This document shows positions 56,752-64,000 of a stretch of 64,000 nucleotides of DNA, piece after piece. The stretch comes from Oreohelix idahoensis (taxonomy: Eukaryota > Mollusca > Gastropoda > Stylommatophora > Oreohelicidae). Location: NCBI GenBank assembly GCA_024509875.1, contig JAMPIV010008530.1, positions 124,001 through 188,000 on the forward strand. The letters are read 5' to 3'. Positions within the stretch are counted from its first letter, which is position 1, and every line of letters begins with the position of its first letter. Both the position numbers and the translations under genes were made by a program. Below the pieces are notes generated by a model, which was not told the DNA's origin, made no database searches, and saw only the letters and a program-made list of their open reading frames with translations.

Positions 56752-58215
56752 CTAGTTAACTTCTAAATTTGTAACAAATAAACTACATCCTCTCCAGATC
56801 TGTAATAGATAAGTTAGACCACCTCTAGATATGTAACAGACAGCCTAGACCACCTCCAGATCTGTAACAAATAAACTATACCATCTCCAGATTTGTAACA
56901 AATAAACTATACCACCTCTAGATCTGTAACAAATAAACTATACCACCTCCAGATCTGTAAGAAATAAACTAGACCACCTCTGGATCTGTAACAAATAAAC
57001 TATATCACCTCTAGATCTGTAACAAATAAACTATGCCCCCTCCAGATCTGTAACAAATAAACTATACCATCTTTAGATCTGTTAAAGAAAAAAACTAGAC
57101 CACCTCCAGATCTGTAACAAATAAACTAGACCCCCTCCAGATCTGTAACATTTAAACTAGACCACTTCAGGTCTGTAACACATAAACTATACCACCTCCA
57201 GGTCTGTAACATTTAAACTAGACCACTTCAGGTCTGTAACAAATAAACTATACCACCTCCAGATCTATAACAATTAACTAGCCCACCTCCAGATCTGTAA
57301 CAAATAAACTATATCACCTCCAGATCTGTAAAAAATAAACTATGCCCCCTCCAGATCTGTAACAAATAAACTATACCATCTTTAGATCTGTTAAAGAAAA
57401 AAAACTAGACCACCTACGGATCTGTAACAAATAAACTAGACCATCTCCAGATCTGTTACAAATAAACTAGACCACCTCCAGATCTATAACAATTAACTAG
57501 CCCACCTCCAGATCTGTAACAAATAAACTATATCACCTCCAGATCTGTAACAAATAAACTATGCCCCCTCCAGATCTATAACAAATAAACTATACCATCT
57601 TTAGATCTGTTAAAGAAAAAAAACTAGACCACTTACAGATCTGTTACAAATAAACTAGACCACCTCCAGATCTGTAACAAATAAACTAGACCACCTCCAG
57701 ATCTGTTACACATAAACTAGACCACCTCCAGATCTGTTACAAATAAACTAGACCACCTCCAGATCTGTTACACATAAACTAGACCACCTCTAGATCTGTA
57801 ACAAATAAACTAGACCACCTCCAGATCTGTAACAAATAAACTAGACCACCTCCAGATCTGTAACAAATAAACTATACCAACTCCAGATCTGTAACACATA
57901 AACTATACCAACTCCAGATCTGTAACACATAAACTATACCAACTCCAGATCTGTAACACATAAACTAAACCACTTCAGATCTGTAACAAATAAACTATAC
58001 CAACTCCAGATCTGTAACACATAAACTATACCAACTCCAGATCTGTAACACATAAACTATACCAACTCCAGATCTGTAACACATAAACTAAACCACGTTC
58101 AGATCTGTAACAAATAAACTATACCACCTCCAGATCTATAACAATTAACTAGCCCACCTCCAGATCTATAACAATTAACTATACCACGTTCAAATCTGTA
58201 ATAAATAAACATACT
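56752..58215 (+). repeat. 31-bp minisatellite, ~46 units, splice-acceptor-like
   Basis: The plus-strand unit is CCACCTCCAGATCTGTAACA followed by AATAAACTAGA. It contains a BglII site (AGATCT). Variants are ACTATACC, TTACAA and CACATAAAC; a longer AAAGAAAAAAACTAGACC form recurs near 57,080, 57,395 and 57,615, about every 220-315 bp. On the minus strand each unit reads TTTATTTGTTACAGATCTGG, closely matching the acceptor of the exon at 56,669. Confidence 0.93.
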
Positions 58216-58403
58216 TGTCTACTCCCAAACCTATAACACAAAAGCAGACTAGTTCACTTTAAAATGTTAAAAATGTGATAATGTTTTTTTCTTTACTTTG
58301 ATGAAAGAAAGATTTCATTTGTTCATTCATTCAAACCTGCAACAGATAAGTAGATTAACCCACTTTCATATCTTTAATAGATAAATCATCATCATCATCA
58401 TCA

Positions 58404-59423
58404 TCAGTTGCCATCTCCACAACGAAGGTTAGCTTTAATGGATCTCCAACGTCTTCTGTCTGTCTTGATGGTGCACTCTGATAGACTTTTTCTTGTCTGT
58501 CTCTTGATGTTAACGTCCCACTTATAGCACTGTCTTCCTCTTGCACGTTTGCCTTCTGCTCTGCCTTTTATTATGGTCTTCTGCAAGGTGTTATGTCTTT
58601 TTATGTGGCCAAAGTATCTTAGTTGCCTAATTTTGATCTCTTTCATTAATTCTCTTTTCATATCTATATTTTATTAGACTTCCTTATTTGTTTTCTTCTC
58701 GTTCCATGAGATGTGCCCCATTCTTCTATATATCCACATCTCAAGAGCCTCAATTCTTTCTTCCAATAGCTCATTCAATGTCCATGTTTCTACACCATAC
58801 AGTAATGAAGAATATATATAAAACACTTATAGATTCTCAGTTTTAATTTGTTAGTTAACTGTTTAGATGTCAGTATTTGTCTCATGTTGTTAAATGTAGC
58901 TTTGACCATTCCTATCCCCCTTCTTAATTTCTGTTTCACATCTGCTATCTTCTGTTATTACATGACCAAGATATGAGAAACTCTTGACTTGTTCCAGAAT
59001 TTTCCCATTTATGCTTATCTTTAATGTTGGCTTATCGTCGGTTCTGCTAATTATCACAGTTTTTGTTTTCTCCATGTTAATATCCAGTCAATATTCGTGA
59101 CTTGTACTGTTTACTTGTTTCACTAGTTCTTGTAAATCCCTTTCACTTTCAGCTAACAACATGGTATCATCTGCATATCTGAGGCTGTTTATTGACCTTC
59201 CACTGATGTTCAGTCCTGGCAGTTCCTGTATATGTTTGAAAAATGTTTGTGTGTATAGATTAAATAGGCAGGGGGACTGCACACAACCATGTCTGACACC
59301 TCTTTTTATGTCTATGTTTGGTGAGTAATTCCTGCCACATCTTACAGTAGTAGTTTGCTCCCAATAAAGGTTGCAGAGTATTCTTGTCTTTTCCATCAAT
59401 ATCTGTGTCTTAGAGGCATTCAA
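58404..59423 (-). pseudogene. LINE family D reverse transcriptase, decayed
   Basis: Separate frames hold consecutive pieces of one RT. 59,088-59,423 has NYSPNIDIKRGVRHGCVQSP and the catalytic RYADDTMLLAESE. 58,890-59,075 has VKSFSYLGHVITED. 58,404-58,661 has IRQLRYFGHIKRH and an arginine-rich C-terminus. Several frameshifts separate them. The RGVRHGC box departs from canonical GVRQGC. Not functional. Confidence 0.75.
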
Positions 59424-59592
59424 TTATTTTCTCGTGATGGACTCTTCTGGGACTTTGCTGTCTACCTTACTTTTTATTCTCTCTTGTATGATTTTGAGCA
59501 GTTTTTTAAATGTGTGACTCATCAGGTTGATTGTTGTAAAGTATGAACATTCTGTTGCATTAGGTTTTTTGGTCAGTGCTATAAAGACTGAT

Positions 59593-59719
59593 GTTTTCAT
59601 GTCATGTGGTATATATGCTGTATTATATATATCGTTGCACAGATCTGTGACTGTATCTATACCAAAGCTCTCCAGGGTTTCTATGTTTTCATGTCATGTG
59701 GTTTATATATTGTATTGCA
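59593..59719 (-). repeat. ~91-bp partial tandem duplication in LINE D
   Basis: TTTTCATGTCATGTGGT occurs at about 59,594 and 59,685, followed by similar TATATAT...GTATT sequence. The second copy is cut by the DNA transposon. Confidence 0.55.
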
Positions 59720-60592
59720 CAGGTAGGTCACGATTAGTGCGAATAATGAATCTCGTGAAGTGATCGCATAATTCGAATTCGCACTATTCAAAGTTATAAT
59801 TATATGTAAAGTATGGTAACTGATTTTAGCCCAATGGAAATATGCAATGAAAATTTTAAAACACAAGTTTTTTTTTTTAAATTGCTTTTATTAACGTAAC
59901 AGCCAAGAAGAAGAAAAATGTATTTCTGATTCAAGTATATTACAAACACGGTAATAGAGTTGTTACAGAAAGCAAGATTTAACAAATTACTGAATATCGT
60001 ACCTGATGATATGATGAAAACATCCTTATTGTCTTTTAAAACATTTCAGTAGCGTAGACTGAACTATCTTCTCTTTCTTTAAATCTTCACACATACGCTG
60101 GTACTTTATCTGCATGTTTTATAATATTCTGTACCGTAGATTCAGGCATTCTGACTTCTCGTCCTATTTTAGAGTTACTGTAGCCACGTGCATGCCGTTC
60201 CGTGACATCAAATGTTTGTTCTAATGCAATAACAAGCCGCTTCTTTTTTTTGCAGTGTTCCCATCTAAAGTATTCTTCCTGTTGTCTATTTTGTTAAAGG
60301 CGCTTAAAAAAATACAACAACACACAACTGTGTATGGTAATATCGTACAACAGCACATCCACACGCGGTGATTGGCAAGTACAGACTGACGTAGCGACAG
60401 TTAAAACGCTAGTTTAAAAACCTCTACTCACTTGTCATTTTTGCACATGATTTGAGAGTTTGGAAAAATCTGAAAAAATAACTCACATTAATCAAATTTT
60501 GGCTTGCATTAAATGCAATCCGGGTATCAATTACTAATTCACACTAAATCGAACACGCATTATTCAAACTTGCACTAATCGCAACCTAGCTG
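59720..60592 (-). mobile_element. Pogo/Tigger-like DNA transposon remnant (873 bp)
   Basis: The left end CAGGTAGGTCACGATTAGTG and the reverse complement of the right end, CAGCTAGGTTGCGATTAGTG, are terminal inverted repeats differing at 3 of 20 positions, and similarity continues inward. LINE D sequence flanks both sides. A TA follows the right end; on the left TA is a few bases away, so the TSD is uncertain. A truncated transposase DNA-binding domain lies inside on the minus strand. Confidence 0.7.
60087..60296 (-). pseudogene. Transposase N-terminal helix-turn-helix (CENP-B/pogo type), truncated
   Basis: The open minus-strand frame of ~69 codons reads KKKKRLVIALEQTFDVTERH, then ARGYSNSKIGREVRMPESTV and QNIIKHADK before a TGA. 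This matches the pattern of the first DNA-binding helix-turn-helix of pogo/Tigger transposases (basic start, a Gly-turn, then I-x-R-E-x-x-x-P-x-S-T-V). The second HTH and the DDE catalytic domain are missing, so it cannot transpose by itself. Such domains normally bind the element's own terminal repeats. Confidence 0.65.
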
Positions 60593-61404
60593 TATATATC
60601 GTTGCACATATCTGTGATTGTATCTATACTAAAGCTCTCCAGGGCTTCTCTCATTTCAGTTATTATGTTGCCCATGACTGCTGATTTTCCTTTCTGTATC
60701 ATATTTATTGCTTTCTCTACTTCTGATCTAAGAATGTTTGGGCCTTCATTAGAATATGGTGCAGGGTTTTTACGTCTGTTGTCCTCGAATAGCTCTTTTA
60801 CGTATTCTGCCGATCTGTTTGATATGTCTTTCTCATCAAGTAAGATTAGACCATTCATATTCTTGATTCAGTCTCCTTGGGCAAACCTTGACTTATTTTA
60901 TAATTTCTTTATTTCTTCATGCATGTCCCTTGTCATGTGTTTAGCCTCCATGTTTTCTATTTCCTTGCATTTTGTTACTATCCAACATTCTTTTGCTTGT
61001 CTACATATATTACATATTTCGTTGTTTTTTGTTTTATATTCTGTAGTTTTTCTTTTCTTTCTTTTTTTTCCCTGCCATTTTATTAAAGATGTCATATGTT
61101 ATCATAACTTGACTTTTCTTAAACTCCTGTTTAGGTTAATTTGCTTTAGCTGATTGTATGCTTGTTTTGAAACATTTCCATTTTGTGGCTACTTTTTCTT
61201 CTGAGTTTTCTCTTCTGTACTGTTCCATGCTTTCTGTCAGTAACTGATCATACTTATTTATGACATCGACCAGATATTTTTGTTTTATATTTGGTTGTTT
61301 AAGTGCTGATATTTTTATCTGCGGTTCCTCTTTTCTTCTGTTTCCTGCTCTTTTCAGCTTTATAATTATTCTGATGACAACTGGACTGTGATCTGAATTT
61401 ATGT
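60593..61404 (-). pseudogene. LINE family D upstream coding part
   Basis: Minus-strand frames at 60,586-60,858 (EVEKAINMIQKGKSAVMGNI, an RT N-terminal block), 60,898-61,095 and 61,136-61,400 (DINSDHSPVVIRI, the end of an endonuclease) are in LINE order but in different frames with stops between. It is cut at about 61,404. Confidence 0.7.
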
Positions 61405-62391
61405 CCGCATAAGGATACCAAAGGATTGGGAGATTGCCATCATAACACCAATTTTCAAAAAGGGTGACAATCGACAATGTGGAAACCATAGAGGCATATC
61501 ACTTCTCAGTGTCCCTGGTAAAATCTACTCTAGAATCCTAGAGCAGAGACTCCGACGCCTAGCTGAGCCACAATTGGATGAGATCCAGTGTGGATTCCGA
61601 GCAAACCGAAGTACTCAAGACCTAATCTTCACACTCAGACAGCTGAGTGAAAAGGCTCTTGAGTATAAGAGTGAGATCCATCTTTGTTTCATAGATCTGG
61701 AAAAGGCGTTTGACAGGGTCCCCTGGAGCAAACTTTGGGACTGTTTGGCAAGGAAGAACATTCCAGTACCTCTGATTCATGCTATACAGAGCTTCTACAA
61801 GTTTTGCAGAAATTATGTGAGGACAGCAAACCATAAGTCAGAAGAGTTCAGGTCCACCACTGGTGTAAGACAAGGTGATATCCTGTCACCTTATCTTTTC
61901 ATACTCCTCGTGGACGATGTTATCAAGGCATGTAAGGAGAGAACAAGAAAGTATTCAGTGGGGTACTGGAAGATGAGACAGGTCTGTATTTCAGAGCTGG
62001 CATTTGCTGATGGTGTTGCTCTGGTTGCTAAATCAGAGGCACATCTTTAATCCAACCTGCAAGTATGGAAGGAAGAGCTGGAGAAGAGAGGGATGGTCAT
62101 AAGCAGCTCTAAAACATGGGGATATCACGAGAAGAAAGAAGACATCAGATTAAGCTGGGAGAACAGGTCCTGGAGCAGGTCGACCACTTTAAATATCTCG
62201 GAGCTATTATAGACCGAAAGGGAGGCATGAAAGAAGAGTTAGCCACTCGAAAAGCTGCAGCTGGGAGACTTTTTCAGGCCATAAATCGAGGATTCCTCAG
62301 CAAGAGAGAGGTTGGTAAGAAAACGAAGATGGCTGTATACCACTCCACCTATGTCCCAGTCTTGACATATGGATGCGAGTCATGGGCAATG
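61405..62391 (+). pseudogene. LINE family B reverse transcriptase fragment, plus strand
   Basis: It opens within RT (IPKDWEIAIITPIFKKGD) and runs through FRANRSTQDLIFTLRQL, CFIDLEKAFDRVPWSKLWD and GVRQGDILSPYLF. The catalytic box is damaged: FADG instead of FADD, from one A-to-G change near 62,011. A TAA at 62,048 and a shift near 62,110 follow, after which QVDHFKYLGAIIDRKGG and VLTYGCESWAM continue. It is truncated at both ends, by family D at 61,404 and by the tail of family C at 62,392. It is the nearest unmutated reference for the hypermutated copy and lies inverted to it. Confidence 0.85.
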
Positions 62392-64000
62392 ACTTCTTCT
62401 TCTTTGATCCTTAGCCGCCGACCGTCAAAGCAGTCAGTGGCCATCATGCCTGGTGGCGTCTTGTAGGGCAACAACAAATTGATTTTACTTTGCTCGGTCG
62501 GCGGCCATCCTTCGTACAGTGCCCCAACTCTGGTTCATTCTTTGCATCTCAGACTCCACAGTCCTCCACCAGGTTGTTTTTGGTCGGCCTCTCTTTCGTT
62601 TTCCTTCAGGGGTCCAAAGCATAGCTGTTCTTGTGATGGCATCGGGGTCTCTTCGGAGGACATGGCCAACCCAGCTCCAGCGTCTGCCAGCTATGATGGT
62701 GTGCATGTCCCCTTGCTTGCTCCGAGTAAGCAGATCTTGGTTGGTGATGGTATTCAGCCAAAAGATTCGGTGAATTTTTCTTAAGTATGTTGTGTGAAAA
62801 GAGGACAATTTCGACATTTCCTTTTCTGTAACTCTCCAGCACTCTGCACCGTAGAGAAGCACAGAAAGCACACAGCTCTGATATAATCTTAATTTTGTGC
62901 TTGTGCTGTATTGAGAGGGCTTCCAGATGTTGTTTAGGCTAAAAAAGGCTGTTCTTGCCTTATTCACTCTGATGTTGATGTCTTTGCTTGCTCCGCCGTC
63001 GGGTGTTACTATGCATCCTAGGTATGTGAAGGTGTCTGTCTGTACCAGTTGCTGATTCCTTACTGATATGGGCTCAGGGTTGCTCACATTGAGCGTCATG
63101 ACCTCTGACTTCCTTAAATTGATGTTCAAGCCCACCTGCTGGCTAAACTTATTAAGTCTGTCCGTTTTTTCCTGGATGTGTTGATGGGAATGTGCTAGTA
63201 GTGCAATGTCATCTGCATATTCCAGATCTTCTAATGTAGAAAATGTAGTCCATCTTATTCCTCTTGGACTGCCCTCTGTTGTCTGACGCATCACCCAGTC
63301 TATGACTGTTAAAAATAGAGTGGTTGATAAGGGGCATCCCTGTCGTACTCCTGTCTTCACCTCAAAGGTTAGGTTGTTCTGCCCAACACTACACGTAAAG
63401 TTGGCATAGAGGCTTTTTATGATTGACACTATGCAGCTTGGAATTCCATAAGCCCTCAGTATTTTCCACAAACTGTCCCTATGTATGCTGTCAAAAGCCT
63501 TTTCAAAATCAACGAAATTAATGTACAGCTGTCTTTGCCATTCTGAGCACTGCTGTATAATGTTCCTGAGAGTAAATATATGATTTACACATCTTCTGTT
63601 CTTTCTAAATCCAGCTTGTTATTTCCTCAGTTTGTGATCTACTTCTTTTGAAATTTTCTGTATAATTATCCTGCCTAGTATTTTGCTGGGAACTGAGAGA
63701 AGAGTGATTCCTCTTCAATTATTGCAGTCTGCAAGATCTCCCTTCTTGGGCAATTTGACCATTATTCCTTTGTTCCACTCTGATGGTGTTGTCCCCGTTT
63801 TCCAGACTTGTGCAAATAATGGTTCTAATAGTTCTGCTGCTAGCTCAGGGTCTGTCTTAAATAGCTCTGCATTTAAGTTATCATGTCCAGGAGCTTTTCC
63901 GTTCTTTAACCCTTTGATTGCTGTGATGATTTCTTCTTTCGTGGAATGTCTGTATTTACATCTAGATCGTTTACAGCCTCAGGAACATTCAATTGTGTCT
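62392..64000 (-). pseudogene. LINE family C reverse transcriptase, runs past the window edge
   Basis: The 3' end is at 62,392 with a GAAGAAGAAG tail inserted into the family B LINE. The main frame (62,485-63,471) has TGVRQGCPLSTTLF, the catalytic EYADDIALLAHS, YLGCIVTPDGG, VLLYGAECW and a C-terminal GRPKTTWWRTVESEM. Upstream, 63,472-64,000 adds INFVDFEKAFDSIHRDSLW, GITLLSVPSKILG and an N-terminal RT block (ELAAELLEPLF). A TGA near 63,716 and a TAA near 63,617 interrupt that upstream part. The enzyme would copy LINE RNA at the nicked target, but these stops disable it. The same family occupies 1-899. Confidence 0.85.

Larger units (their letters stand above)
58383..61404 (-). mobile_element. 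LINE family D copy with (ATC)n tail, interrupted by a DNA transposon
   Basis: The 3' end at 58,383-58,405 is a run of ATC (GAT on the minus strand), a typical RTE-style tail. RT C-terminus, RT core and N-terminal RT or linker follow up to about 61,404, interrupted at 59,720-60,592. The match to 900-3,985 defines the family. At 61,404 it abuts a family B copy in the opposite orientation. Confidence 0.8.

Overview
The window is eukaryotic, repeat-dominated DNA from an animal. There are no bacterial-style operons. It holds nested non-LTR and LTR retrotransposons, tRNA-derived SINEs, a DNA transposon remnant and three large tandem arrays. The mix (RTE-like LINEs with short microsatellite tails, an I-type LINE with RNase H, Gypsy elements with integrase upstream of reverse transcriptase, tRNA SINEs) suggests a marine invertebrate, probably a lophotrochozoan such as a mollusc. 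A cephalopod is a guess, partly because one LINE copy carries an A-to-G signature like ADAR editing.

Layout. 1-4,000: LINE pieces on the minus strand (families C and D), interrupted by a probable solo LTR and a SINE, each with a target-site duplication (TSD). 4,022-19,590: a tRNA-type SINE, then a ~15.3 kb satellite of ~61-bp units. 21,285-30,925: a truncated family B LINE split by a full-length 9.07 kb Gypsy element (Gypsy-1). 30,926-37,000: a nearly complete I-type LINE. 38,783-39,731: a family B fragment and a SINE. 41,741-53,990: a full-length family B LINE with its TSD, split by a second full-length 9.08 kb Gypsy element (Gypsy-2). The 3' half of that LINE is massively A-to-G mutated. 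54,870-58,215: two minisatellites flanking the only likely host coding sequence, a terminal exon on the minus strand with C2-like features. 58,383-64,000: family D, B and C LINEs plus a pogo/Tigger-like remnant.

Main observations. (1) The LINE at 41.8-43.6 kb shows almost only A-to-G changes on its sense strand, as expected if ADAR-edited RNA was reverse-transcribed. (2) Both Gypsy elements have the integrase GPY/F domain upstream of RT (Gmr1-type order), and both lack a recognisable integrase catalytic core, which is replaced by a conserved basic segment. Both still look recently inserted. (3) The 31-bp minisatellite resembles the 3' splice site of the adjacent exon, so it forms an array of decoy acceptors. 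(4) The 61-bp satellite is free of stop trinucleotides on one strand and has local higher-order structure.

All alignments were done by eye; no database search was possible, and family names A-D are local labels.
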